This document shows positions 47,674 through 56,322 of a stretch of 64,000 nt of DNA, one piece after another. Under the pieces are notes generated by a model. The model did not search any database. It was given only the letters and a program-made list of their open reading frames with translations, and had not been told where the DNA came from. The DNA comes from Novosphingobium malaysiense. GTDB taxonomy: Bacteria; Pseudomonadota; Alphaproteobacteria; Sphingomonadales; Sphingomonadaceae. Every line of letters begins with the position of its first letter. The first letter of the stretch is position 1. The stretch is taken from contig NZ_JTDI01000003.1 in assembly GCF_000802225.1 (NCBI RefSeq), forward strand, positions 558,001-622,000, read 5' to 3'. The position numbers and the translations under genes are program-made.

Positions 47674-48324
47674 ATGGCATCGATAGCGGTCATCGGCGGA
47701 ACCGGCGCGCTGGGCAAGGGCATTGCCCGCCGTCTCGTAAAGGCCGGCCACGACGTGACGATCGGCTCACGTTCGGCGGAAAAGGCGCAGGCCACGGCCG
47801 AGGAGCTGGGCGCCGCCGGATATGCGGCCAATGCCGACGCGGCCAGCGACAAGGATGTGGTGATCGTGACCGTTCCCCATTCCTCGCAGGGCGATACGCT
47901 GGCGCTTATCAGGGACAAGGTGGGCGATGCTATTGTGGTCGATACGACCGTGCCGCTCGTCCCGCCCAAGGTCATGCGCGTGCAACTCCCCGCCGAAGGC
48001 AGTGCGGCGATGCAGGCCCGCGCGCATCTGGGGCCTGATGTGAAGCTGGTCACGGCGTTCCACAATGTCTCGGCCCATCACCTCGACAGCGATCATGCTA
48101 TCGAGTGCGACGTACTGGTATTCAGTGACGACATCGAAGCGCGCAAGGCGGTGGTCGACCTTTGCCCTGGCATGGGACTGCGAGGGCTTTCCGGCGGCTC
48201 GCTCGGCAATTCGGCAGCGGCCGAGGCACTGACGTCGATCCTCATCTACATGAACAAGACCTACAAGGCCGACGGCGCCGGCATCCGGTTCACCAACCTG
48301 ACGGAAGCACCCGCCATTCCATGA
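47674..48324 (+). CDS. npdG: NADPH-dependent F420 reductase (Fno)
   Basis: A 216-residue Rossmann protein that moves hydride between NADPH and F420. The nucleotide site is GGTGALGKG (8-16) followed by IGSRSAEKA, which would bind the NADP 2'-phosphate. The later TVPHSSQGDTL and FHNVSAHHL segments fit the F420-binding half. It is first in the rightward operon, and its stop overlaps cofC as ATGA. It would supply F420H2 to the LLM oxidoreductase downstream. Confidence 0.93.
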   Translation: MASIAVIGGTGALGKGIARRLVKAGHDVTIGSRSAEKAQATAEELGAAGYAANADAASDKDVVIVTVPHSSQGDTLALIRDKVGDAIVVDTTVPLVPPKVMRVQLPAEGSAAMQARAHLGPDVKLVTAFHNVSAHHLDSDHAIECDVLVFSDDIEARKAVVDLCPGMGLRGLSGGSLGNSAAAEALTSILIYMNKTYKADGAGIRFTNLTEAPAIP

Positions 48325-48932
48325 GCGGCGCGCCGACCATCTGGGCCCTGATCCCGATCAAGGCTAGCGGTCAGGGCAAGTCCCGCCTTGCCGACAAACT
48401 GTCCGAGCCGGAGCGGGACGCGCTCGTCGATGCGATGTTGCACCATGTCGTGAACGCTGCCGGTAAGGCTACAAAGCTGGCACGCACGATACTTGTCGGC
48501 CCCTCGCGTCATGGATTGGATGCGGACATCCCGCTGATCGGCGATCGTGGCTACGGTCTGAACGACGCGCTCGAAAACGCGCTGGGCGAGATCGCATGCG
48601 CTAAGGAGCGGCCCGACCGGTTGATCGTGATTGCTGCAGACTTGCCCTGTGTGACCTCGCTCGATCTCGATCTGTTGGCCGAAGCCCCGGCAAAAGCGGT
48701 AGCCATTGCTCCGGACAGGCATGGAACGGGTACGAACGCCCTGTCCCTGCCCTTGCCCGAGGCGGCAGGCTTTCGCTTCTACTACGGCACCGACAGCGCG
48801 GCGCATCACCGCGAAGAAGCGGAAAGACTGGGCCTGAACGTGGAGACGATCCTCAGCGCGGGGCTGGAGAAAGATATAGACGAGCCTTCCGATCTGGTTG
48901 ATGCTGGACAGGTGTATACAATCGAACGCTAG
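48321..48932 (+). CDS. cofC: Phospholactate (or phosphoglycerate/PEP) guanylyltransferase CofC
   Basis: A 203-residue nucleotidyltransferase that activates the phospho-acid with GTP for CofD. Signature segments are ALIPIKASGQGKSRLA near the N-terminus, then VIAADLPCVT and DRHGTGTNALSL. Which acid it takes (2-phospholactate, PEP or 3-phosphoglycerate) cannot be read from these motifs alone. Its position right after npdG and before F420-using genes ties cofactor synthesis to its use. Confidence 0.93.
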   Translation: MSGAPTIWALIPIKASGQGKSRLADKLSEPERDALVDAMLHHVVNAAGKATKLARTILVGPSRHGLDADIPLIGDRGYGLNDALENALGEIACAKERPDRLIVIAADLPCVTSLDLDLLAEAPAKAVAIAPDRHGTGTNALSLPLPEAAGFRFYYGTDSAAHHREEAERLGLNVETILSAGLEKDIDEPSDLVDAGQVYTIER

Positions 48933-48985
48933 CAGCCCATGCTGCAAACGAAGCCGAAAACGGCACGAAACGGTGGAGAGAGCAT

Positions 48986-49843
48986 TTGCAGGCAAGCGAT
49001 ATCGACCTGACGGGCCAGGTGGCCTTCGTGACCGGCGGTGGTGGCGGCATCGGTCGCGCGACCGCGCTGTGCATGGCCGACATGGGGGCAGACATCGCCA
49101 TTATCGAGGCGATCCCCGAGCGCTGCGATCAGGTGAAAGAGATGGTTGAGGCGCGCGGGCGCAAGGCCCTGTGCATTCCCGGCAATGTGATGGACGTGGA
49201 AGTCCTGCAGAATGCCGTCGCAACCGCAGCGGACACATTCGGTCGGCTCGACATTCTCGTGAACAACGCAGGCGGAGTGACCCGTCGCAACTTCCTCGAT
49301 CTCAAGGAAAAGAACTGGCGCCGCCACATCGACATCAACCTCGTCAGCAATATCGTCGCGACGCAAGCCGCGGTGCCGGTGATGATCGAGGGTGGCCGCG
49401 GCGGCTCGATCATCAATGTGACGAGCATCGAGGGGTCACGCGCCGCGCCAGGTTACGCCGTCTATGCAGCGTGCAAGGCGGGCATCAACAACATGACCCG
49501 CACGCTGGCACTCGAATTCGGCGAATACGGTATCCGCGTGAACACGATCGCTCCCGACTACACCGTCACCCCCGGCACACGCGGGCAATGGACGGGCCCG
49601 GTCGACGAAAGCACGTGGTACCAGCCTACCGAAGCGCAGATCGATTCCGTGCGCCGCCGCATCCCCGCCGGCCGTGCCGGGATCGACGAGGAATGCGGCC
49701 GTGTCGCCGTGTTCCTCGCCTCCCCGATGGCCAGCTATGTCAACGGCACGATTATTCCGGTCGATGGCGGCTCCTGGGCTTCCAGCGGCTGGGTGCGCGA
49801 TCGCAATGAAACCTGGATCCTTCCCCCCGAAGTGATCGACTGA
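48986..49843 (+). CDS. Short-chain dehydrogenase/reductase in the F420 operon
   Basis: A 285-residue classical SDR with TGGGGGIG (16-23), NNAGG, a Ser in NVTSIEGS and YAACK as the catalytic pair, and a longer-than-usual C-terminus (RNETWILPPEVID). The start is a TTG at 48986 with a GGAGAG site. It follows cofC by 53 bases and precedes the LLM oxidoreductase by 29, so it probably works in the same pathway with an F420-linked step. The substrate is unknown. Confidence 0.87.
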   Translation: MQASDIDLTGQVAFVTGGGGGIGRATALCMADMGADIAIIEAIPERCDQVKEMVEARGRKALCIPGNVMDVEVLQNAVATAADTFGRLDILVNNAGGVTRRNFLDLKEKNWRRHIDINLVSNIVATQAAVPVMIEGGRGGSIINVTSIEGSRAAPGYAVYAACKAGINNMTRTLALEFGEYGIRVNTIAPDYTVTPGTRGQWTGPVDESTWYQPTEAQIDSVRRRIPAGRAGIDEECGRVAVFLASPMASYVNGTIIPVDGGSWASSGWVRDRNETWILPPEVID

Positions 49844-49872
49844 CTTCCCCCGGATCAAGACAGAGCAGAACC

Positions 49873-50793
49873 ATGACTTTCACACTCAGTACCAGCCTGC
49901 CCTTCGACCATGTCCATCAGGCCGAAGAATTCGTCTCCATGCAGGCGCTCCACGAGATCGCCCGCGCCGTCGAGGACGCCGGTTTCTACGCCGGTTCGGT
50001 AACCGATCACCCGGTCCCTTCCGCGCGCTGGCTCGATAACGGCGGCCACTACGCGCAGGATCCTTTCGTGATGCTCTCGATGCTGGGTGCGGTAACGACG
50101 AAGCTGCGGCTGCAGACCAACATCATCGTCCTGCCCTATCGCAACCCGTTCATCACCGCGCGTGCCGTCTCCTCGCTCGACCACTTCACCAATGGCCGCG
50201 TGATCCTGGGCATGGGCGCGGGCTACCTGAAGGCCGAGTACAAGGCGCTGGGCGTCGACTTCGATACGCGCAACGACCTGATGGACGAATACATCAAGGC
50301 AATGAAGCTGGCCTGGACCGGCGAGGACTTCACCTTCGAAGGCACCGGCTACACCGCGCTCGGCAACCGGGTGCGCCCGACCCCGGCACAGAAGCCCCAT
50401 CCGCCGCTGCTGGTCGGCGGCAATTCCAAGCGGGCGCTGCGCCGAACGGTGGAACTGGGCGATGCTTGGCACCCCTTCTTCGTGCCCAAGATGATCACCG
50501 ACACGGCCCGCACCGCCAGCATGGAGGACGACGAGGACGTGAAGGGCGCGATTGCCTACATGCAGGATCACTGCGCCAAGGTCGGCCGCGAAGTCCCCCC
50601 CAAGGTGATCGCATCCTCGACCTACTCGGTGAAGAAGGGCTGGAGCGCACAGGAAGCGCTGGATCACTTCGCGCATCTCAAGTCGATCGGCATCGATGCT
50701 TCCGGGGCGACGGTCTATGCCGATACCCGGGCCGAATACTGCGACCTCGCCCGCCAGTTCGGTGAAGAGGTGATCTCCAAGATCGACTTCTGA
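49873..50793 (+). CDS. Luciferase-like (LLM) F420-dependent oxidoreductase
   Basis: A 306-residue TIM barrel of the LLM group, with the pattern of the F420-dependent branch related to mycobacterial Rv2161c: SVTDHP near the N-terminus, LRLQTNIIVLPYRNP, GRVILGMGAGYLKAEY and PHPPLLVGGNSKRALRR. The location in an operon with cofC and npdG makes F420 rather than FMN the likely cofactor. It probably reduces or oxidises the imported substrate of this locus. It is followed by two transporters. Confidence 0.9.
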   Translation: MTFTLSTSLPFDHVHQAEEFVSMQALHEIARAVEDAGFYAGSVTDHPVPSARWLDNGGHYAQDPFVMLSMLGAVTTKLRLQTNIIVLPYRNPFITARAVSSLDHFTNGRVILGMGAGYLKAEYKALGVDFDTRNDLMDEYIKAMKLAWTGEDFTFEGTGYTALGNRVRPTPAQKPHPPLLVGGNSKRALRRTVELGDAWHPFFVPKMITDTARTASMEDDEDVKGAIAYMQDHCAKVGREVPPKVIASSTYSVKKGWSAQEALDHFAHLKSIGIDASGATVYADTRAEYCDLARQFGEEVISKIDF

Positions 50794-50824
50794 CCCGCTG
50801 AAAGTCTTGGGAGGGGGCTGCCAC

Positions 50825-52072
50825 ATGAACGAACCCGCTACTGCGCGCGAGGAATGGCGCAGGTATTGGCCCACTGTCCTCGCCGCAATGGTCGGGATGT
50901 CGTTCTACACGGTCATCACCTATTCGCTGAGCACCTTCATCGGGCCGCTGGAGGCGGAATTCGGGTGGAGCCGCACGGCCCTGTCTTCCGGGCTGACGGT
51001 TTTTGCCGGCATCTCCATGCTCGGCGGCCCTTTCGTGGGCATGGCGCTGGACCGGTTCGGCACGCGCAAACTGGCGATAACCGGCATGGTGCTGGCCGGA
51101 CTCGCCTTCGCCTCCTTCAGCTTCCTCAATGGATCGATGACGCAGTGGATCGCGCTCTACGTGGTCTACGGCGTCTTCGCGCTCGCCATCAAATCGACGG
51201 TCTGGAGCGCAGGCATTTCCAGCATCTTCACCCACGCGCGCAGCCTTGCGCTTGCCGTGGTGCTGAGCGGATCGGCCATCGGACAGACACTCGCGCCGCT
51301 CGCTGCCAACGCCCTGATCAAGAGCTTCGGCTGGCGAGAGGCCTATATCTGGCTTGGCCTCGGCTGGGCCGGGCTGGCGCTCATTCTGCTCATTCCGTTC
51401 TACTACGACGCTCATGCCCGCAAGGCCCGGCAGGCAAGCAATGCCGCGGCAAGGCCGGCTATTGTCCTGCCGGGCCTCACCATCAAGGAAGCGACACGCG
51501 ACAGCCGCGTCATCCGCATCGCCGTTGCCAACCTGCTGATGTCGATGGTCGGTTCCGGTGTGTCGGTCCACCTCGTGCGGATCGTATCCGAAAGCGGAAT
51601 TTCGATGGACTCTGCGGTCGAGATCGCCGCGACGGCTGGCCTGGCCGGCCTGGTCGGCAAGCTCGGCGTGGGCTGGCTGCTGGACAGGGTGCAGGGCAGC
51701 CTTATTCCGTTCACCGGCTTTGCCATCGGCGCCTTCGGGCATTTTTTGCTGATCGGGCTGATTGGAGGCCCGACGCCGCTGCTGATCGGCGCCATGTGCA
51801 TAGGCTTTGCTTCCGGTGCCGGGCTTCAGATTTCAACCTATCTCATTTCGCGGTATGCGGGCTTGCGGAATTTCGGGGCGATTTTCGGCACCATCAGTTC
51901 GATGATGATGGCCGGCACCGCGGTCGGCCCGTTGTTCGCCGGGGCCGTGCATGACGTGACCGGCAGCTACGACGCACTCGAAATGATCGCCGCGCCGGTC
52001 ATGCTGCTGTGCGCGATGCTTTTCGTGGGTCTGGGCCCCTATCCGAAGTTCGCGCGCGCCGAAAACGACTAA
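50825..52072 (+). CDS. MFS transporter (first of a pair)
   Basis: A 415-residue, 12-helix major facilitator. The N-terminal half shows the loop 2-3 motif (DRFGTRKLAI) and a helix 1-2 pattern (GPLEAEFGWSRTALSSG) typical of the OFA/monocarboxylate-type families. It ends in GLGPYPKFARAEND. The start is the ATG at 50825 after a GGGAGGGGG site. The next gene is a related transporter with the same layout. It may import the compound processed by the LLM enzyme and SDR. Confidence 0.88.
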   Translation: MNEPATAREEWRRYWPTVLAAMVGMSFYTVITYSLSTFIGPLEAEFGWSRTALSSGLTVFAGISMLGGPFVGMALDRFGTRKLAITGMVLAGLAFASFSFLNGSMTQWIALYVVYGVFALAIKSTVWSAGISSIFTHARSLALAVVLSGSAIGQTLAPLAANALIKSFGWREAYIWLGLGWAGLALILLIPFYYDAHARKARQASNAAARPAIVLPGLTIKEATRDSRVIRIAVANLLMSMVGSGVSVHLVRIVSESGISMDSAVEIAATAGLAGLVGKLGVGWLLDRVQGSLIPFTGFAIGAFGHFLLIGLIGGPTPLLIGAMCIGFASGAGLQISTYLISRYAGLRNFGAIFGTISSMMMAGTAVGPLFAGAVHDVTGSYDALEMIAAPVMLLCAMLFVGLGPYPKFARAEND

Positions 52073-52138
52073 AGGACCAACCGTCAAACCGGGGCCAGCG
52101 GCGGAGACACGTGGCGGCCCCGCCATTGGGGAGAGAGC

Positions 52139-53410
52139 ATGACCGACAGAACGGCACCGGTGCCGGGATCCGCCGCGGGCGAATGGCGCGCCAACTGGGG
52201 CCTCGCCCTGTCGAGCTTCCTCGGCATGTCGGTCATCGCGGTGCCGGCGGTGACGCTGGGCATCTATATGGAGCCGCTGGAGAACGCCTTCGGTTGGACG
52301 CGGGCGGAAATCTCGCTCGGCATGACCGTCTTCGCGCTCATCACGACTCCCCTCGCCCCTTTTGCCGGGGCGCTCGCCGACCGCTTCGGCTCGCGCCGCC
52401 TGGTGCTTCCCGGACTGGTGCTCAACGGCCTCGCGTTCGCCGCTTTCTCGCTGATGACCGGCTGGTTCGCGCTCTACATCGCCTGTTGGGTCGCCTACTC
52501 GTTCTCGCAGCTGTTGATCCGCACGACCGTGTGGAACCGCGCGCTTTCTGCGAGCTTCCACGTCAGTCGCGGTCTTGCGCTGGCCGTTGTCATGCTCGGC
52601 CTGTCCTTCACCCAGACCGCCGCCCCCGTACTCACCCAGAAGCTCATCGCGGCGTTCGACTGGCGCACGGCCTTCGCCGCCATCGGCATCGGCTGGCCCG
52701 GCATTGCCTTTCTCGCCGCGCTGTTTCTTTTCCGCGAGCGCAGGTACGCGTCGAAGGCAGCCGATGGCGCGGGGGCGGACGAAAAGCCTGCCGAATTCGG
52801 CCTGACCTTCAGCGAGGCCATCCGCAGCGTGCCCGTCTGGCGCATCATTCTGGCGATGACGCTCTACAGCCTAGTGATGAGCGGCCTTTCGATGCACCTC
52901 TTCCCGTTCCTGACCGATTCCGGAGTCGCCCGCTCGTCCGCAGCAGGGATCATTGCCTTGATCGGCGTTTCTGCGCTGGCCGGACAGATCGTCACGGGCT
53001 TCCTCGCCGACCGCACATCGAGCGCGCTCTTGCCCTTCGGCTGCTTCGTGCTTCAGTCGCTGGCGCTGATCGTGTTGCTGCAAGCCACCGGTTCTCAGGG
53101 CGGCCTGACGCTCGGCGTCGTTCTGGCCGGGCTGAGCAGCAGCGCCTGTGTGACCATCGGGACCTACCTCATCACCCGCTATGCCGGCGTGCGGCACTTC
53201 GGCAAGGTCTACGGCATCGCCTCGAGCGGCATGGGCCTCGGCTCGGGCATCGGGCCGATCCTCGCCGGTCACATTCGCGATGCGAACGGCAGCTATGGCC
53301 TGTTCCTCATGATCGGCCTTGCCCTTTCCCTGATCGCCACCCTGCTGGTGACGCGACTAGGCCCCTACCCGGTCTTTCTCCCGCCCGCCGACACACCCGA
53401 GGAAACCTAG
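52139..53410 (+). CDS. MFS transporter (second of a pair)
   Basis: A 423-residue, 12-helix major facilitator, paralogous to the preceding gene: the same N-terminal pattern (MEPLENAFGWTRAEISLG), motif ADRFGSRRLVL and the shared end LGPYPVF. The sequences have diverged clearly, so the two probably handle different ligands (for example substrate in and product out). It lies 66 bases after the first transporter and 9 bases before the TIM-barrel gene. Confidence 0.88.
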   Translation: MTDRTAPVPGSAAGEWRANWGLALSSFLGMSVIAVPAVTLGIYMEPLENAFGWTRAEISLGMTVFALITTPLAPFAGALADRFGSRRLVLPGLVLNGLAFAAFSLMTGWFALYIACWVAYSFSQLLIRTTVWNRALSASFHVSRGLALAVVMLGLSFTQTAAPVLTQKLIAAFDWRTAFAAIGIGWPGIAFLAALFLFRERRYASKAADGAGADEKPAEFGLTFSEAIRSVPVWRIILAMTLYSLVMSGLSMHLFPFLTDSGVARSSAAGIIALIGVSALAGQIVTGFLADRTSSALLPFGCFVLQSLALIVLLQATGSQGGLTLGVVLAGLSSSACVTIGTYLITRYAGVRHFGKVYGIASSGMGLGSGIGPILAGHIRDANGSYGLFLMIGLALSLIATLLVTRLGPYPVFLPPADTPEET

Positions 53411-53419
53411 GTCGTCTTC

Positions 53420-54232
53420 ATGCGAACCACGCCAGACAGGCTCGCCATCGAATTCATCTGCGTGCTCGGCATGCCGCCAACGGAGTTCGTGCGTCTCACC
53501 GCGGACCTCGGCGTTTCCGCCATCAGCCTCGCCCCGCAACCGATCACCGCCAATCCGCATGGCTACCCGGTATGGAACCTGCTGGAAGACAAGGCTCTCG
53601 TACGCGAGACCAAGGCCGCCCTCGCGGACACAGGCGTCCGCATCGCTCTTGGCGAAGGCTTCCTCGTTCGCGACGACATGGACCTGACCACGTTCGCGCC
53701 CATGCTCAATCTCTTCGCTGACCTGGGCGCGCCTGTGGTCAATGCCGTGAGCATGGCCGCGTCGCCGGAGACTTTCGGTACCTTCGCCAGGATGGCGGGA
53801 GAACGCGGTCTGCGCGCGACGGTGGAATTCCTGCCGCTGATGCCGCCCGCCTCGTTCGCCGAGGCGCTCGCCTACGTCGACGCCTGTGGTGCCGACAAAG
53901 CACAAGTGCTGGTCGATGCCATGCACTTCTTCCGGGGCGGCAGCACCCTTACGGAGCTTGCCGCAGCCGATCCGGCGAAGATCGGCCATGTCCAGATCTG
54001 TGACGTGCCGATGCCGCCCAGGACTGCCGACTATGGCCTGGAAGCGCGCGAGGAGCGTCTTGCGCCCGGCACGGGCGATCTGCCGCTGGCAGACTTCATT
54101 AAGGCGCTTCCCCCGGAAATAACGATTGGTCTGGAAGTCCCCGAAACGGCAAAGGCCCACGCGGGCATCGGACCCGCCGATCGCCTTGCGTCGGTTGTCA
54201 GCGCAGCTCGAAAGCTGCTGGCAGAGAGCTAA
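53420..54232 (+). CDS. TIM-barrel protein of the sugar phosphate isomerase/epimerase type
   Basis: A 270-residue AP-endonuclease-2/xylose-isomerase-like barrel. Acidic and His residues at the ends of strands fit a divalent metal site: VEFLPL, LVDAMHFFRGG, HVQICDVP and GLEVPET. It closes the rightward F420-linked operon, and its stop overlaps the convergent thiE stop by 4 bases. Members of this superfamily act as isomerases, epimerases, dehydratases or in aromatic breakdown. The exact reaction is open. Confidence 0.78.
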   Translation: MRTTPDRLAIEFICVLGMPPTEFVRLTADLGVSAISLAPQPITANPHGYPVWNLLEDKALVRETKAALADTGVRIALGEGFLVRDDMDLTTFAPMLNLFADLGAPVVNAVSMAASPETFGTFARMAGERGLRATVEFLPLMPPASFAEALAYVDACGADKAQVLVDAMHFFRGGSTLTELAAADPAKIGHVQICDVPMPPRTADYGLEAREERLAPGTGDLPLADFIKALPPEITIGLEVPETAKAHAGIGPADRLASVVSAARKLLAES

Positions 54233-54882
54233 AGCGCAGCTTCCATGGCCGCATGGAACGCCTTGACCGCTTCGGCCTCATCTCCGTTCCAAACAGCACC
54301 GCTTACGGCGAGGAAGTCCGCGCCCGCCTTCACCAGCTCCGCGCAGTTATCCGGCGTGATGCCGCCGATGGCAACGCAGGGGATCTCGAACAGCGCCTGC
54401 CACCATTCGAGCAGGTCGAGCCCGGCGGTGTACTTCACTTCCTTGGTCGTCGTCGGGAAGAAGGCGCCGAACGCCACATAGTCAGCCCCGGCCTCGCCCG
54501 CATCCATGGCAAGGTGGCGGCTGTTGTGACAGGTCACGCCGATCTGCGCATCGCGGCCCAGCGCCTTGCGCGCTTCCTCCACAGTGCCGTCTTCCTGACC
54601 CAGGTGTACGCCATCCGCACCGAGGCGCTTGGCCAGACTGATCGAATCGTTGACGATGAAGGCGACCTCACGCTCGGCGCAAATGACCTGCAGCGGCTCG
54701 GCCAGACGTGCCGCTTGGTGCTGGTCCATGTCCTTGACGCGAAACTGGAAGGCCGCAACCGGCCCGGCGTCCAGCGCGCGGGCAAGCCGCTGCGGAAAGT
54801 CGCCGCCCACGTCGAGCGGAGAAATCAGGTAGAGCGCAGTCGGTTCGCGCGCTATTTCGGTATCGGCGGTCTCATCGGTCAT
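54229..54882 (-). CDS. thiE: Thiamine phosphate synthase-like protein
   Basis: A 217-residue TIM barrel that couples hydroxymethylpyrimidine diphosphate with thiazole phosphate. Motifs: FQFRVKD near residue 46 (with a variant of the usual QLRxK), FIVNDSISLAKRLGADGVHLGQED, GVTCHNS and the phosphate loop IGGITPDN. It is convergent with the F420-linked operon. The FQFRVKD variant is common in sphingomonads, which have more than one ThiE-like protein. Confidence 0.88.
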   Translation of the reverse strand: MTDETADTEIAREPTALYLISPLDVGGDFPQRLARALDAGPVAAFQFRVKDMDQHQAARLAEPLQVICAEREVAFIVNDSISLAKRLGADGVHLGQEDGTVEEARKALGRDAQIGVTCHNSRHLAMDAGEAGADYVAFGAFFPTTTKEVKYTAGLDLLEWWQALFEIPCVAIGGITPDNCAELVKAGADFLAVSGAVWNGDEAEAVKAFHAAMEAAL

Positions 54883-54977
54883 GGCCGCGCTTTAGTGCGC
54901 AATCGGGCCGGTTGGAAGCGCCTCTGTCGCGCCAGGCATTCCGGAGCCGTTCAAGCGCGACCGGGTAAGGAAGGGAC

Positions 54978-55439
54978 ATGAAAATTCGCGCATCACTTGC
55001 CATTCTCGTCGTGGCCGGTCTTGCCGGCTGCACGGTCATCCCGGCCGAAACGGCTCCGACTGCTCCTCCGCCCCCTTCATCAACACCGCCGCCCAAAGCG
55101 CCGCCTCCGCCAGTATCGAACGCCCCACTGACCTTTGCAGCGCTCAACGAGACGGTGTCGGTCGACGGCCTGCAGGTCACCCCGAAGGAACTGCTGGAAG
55201 ACAGCCGCTGTCCGATGAATGCCCGCTGCATCTGGGCCGGACAGGTCCGCCTGCGGATCAGCGTCCACGGCGGACTGCGGCGCAAGTCGATGGAGATCAC
55301 GTCGGGCAAACCGTTACAGGTCGCCGACGGCACGCTGGAACTTGTCGAAGTGCGCCCGGACAAGGTCACGACACGGAACGACGGCGCCATCGAGTCTGAT
55401 AGCTACCGTTTCGGGTTCCGGTTCATGGGCGGGTTTTAG
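54978..55439 (+). CDS. Proline-rich lipoprotein of unknown function
   Basis: A 153-residue predicted lipoprotein: signal with lipobox LAGC (Cys18), a Pro/Ala-rich spacer (about 28-50) and a beta-rich domain with a Cys pair in SRCPMNARCIWAG, probably a disulfide, and a final SYRFGFRFMGGF strand. Similar CP-x-NARCIWAG proteins are common in sphingomonads, but no function is established. It is divergent from thiE over 95 bases. Confidence 0.8.
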   Translation: MKIRASLAILVVAGLAGCTVIPAETAPTAPPPPSSTPPPKAPPPPVSNAPLTFAALNETVSVDGLQVTPKELLEDSRCPMNARCIWAGQVRLRISVHGGLRRKSMEITSGKPLQVADGTLELVEVRPDKVTTRNDGAIESDSYRFGFRFMGGF

Positions 55440-55591
55440 CGGAACGAAGGTATGTTCGCCGGGGCTCGGACCCTGTAAACTTCATTCAAATGCAAATGTC
55501 GCACACTCGCCAATAGTTGCGAATGTAATTTTCCGGTCGTAACGATAAGCATGTGATCTCACGGCAACTTGTGAGCACTTGGGGAGGAATT

Positions 55592-56296
55592 ATGAAGCGC
55601 GCATTGATCGCCTTGTTTCTCGCGTGCACGGCCCAATCGGCTTCAGCCCAGGACCTCTTATCTCAGGAAATCGTCGTGACTGCGATGCGAGTCGAGCAGG
55701 ACGACTACCAACGCGACATGCCTGCTGTAGGTCTACGAAGAACAGCCGATTTTCTGGTTCAGGAAGTCATAATTCGTGGCGACACGCGAGACCCCAAGCA
55801 GCGGAGCGCCGAAATTCGCCAAATGCTCCAAAAGGCCGTGCAAATGGCCCCGAAGCATGGAGTGCAGCTTGCATTCGGGGACTACATATTGACGCCTTTG
55901 ACAATGCAGAACCTCGACGATGTAACGCTGACCAATGACAACAGGCCGGACAGTCAAAGGTTGGCGTTTCTGATCAAGGCGCCCCTTGGAGGAGCCGAAT
56001 CCGGCGCCACTGCGCAAAAGCGGATAGAAGACTACATCGAAGCTGTCCCGGAGGTCGGCCGAGCACAGATGGATGAATCCGGCGATCCTTCCTTGTCCAT
56101 AGTCGGTCCGGATCAATATCGTACGCAGATCGCGGATAAAGTGATGGAAGACGCCCGCGCTCTGGCCGCCAGGATGGGAACCGATTACGCGGTAACGATT
56201 GAAGGTCTGAACATGCCCGTGCTTTGGACGCGCGCCGGCTCGTCAGAGGTCATGCTGTACATCCCGTACAAACTGGTCGTGCTGCCAAGGCCCTGA
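55592..56296 (+). CDS. Exported SIMPL-like protein of unknown function
   Basis: A 234-residue secreted protein. A clear signal peptide ends at SASA (residue 19). The mature part begins QDLLSQEIVVTAMR, recalling the start of TonB-dependent receptors, but there is no plug or barrel; the rest alternates strands and helices (DFLVQEVIIRGDTRDPKQRS, later EIEGLN-like VTIEGLNMPVLW) as in SIMPL-type periplasmic proteins. GGGGAGGAATT gives an excellent ribosome site. Its base composition is visibly lower in G+C than its neighbours. Confidence 0.65.
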   Translation: MKRALIALFLACTAQSASAQDLLSQEIVVTAMRVEQDDYQRDMPAVGLRRTADFLVQEVIIRGDTRDPKQRSAEIRQMLQKAVQMAPKHGVQLAFGDYILTPLTMQNLDDVTLTNDNRPDSQRLAFLIKAPLGGAESGATAQKRIEDYIEAVPEVGRAQMDESGDPSLSIVGPDQYRTQIADKVMEDARALAARMGTDYAVTIEGLNMPVLWTRAGSSEVMLYIPYKLVVLPRP

Positions 56297-56322
56297 TCGT
56301 TGCGCTACGGGCAGACGTTCAT

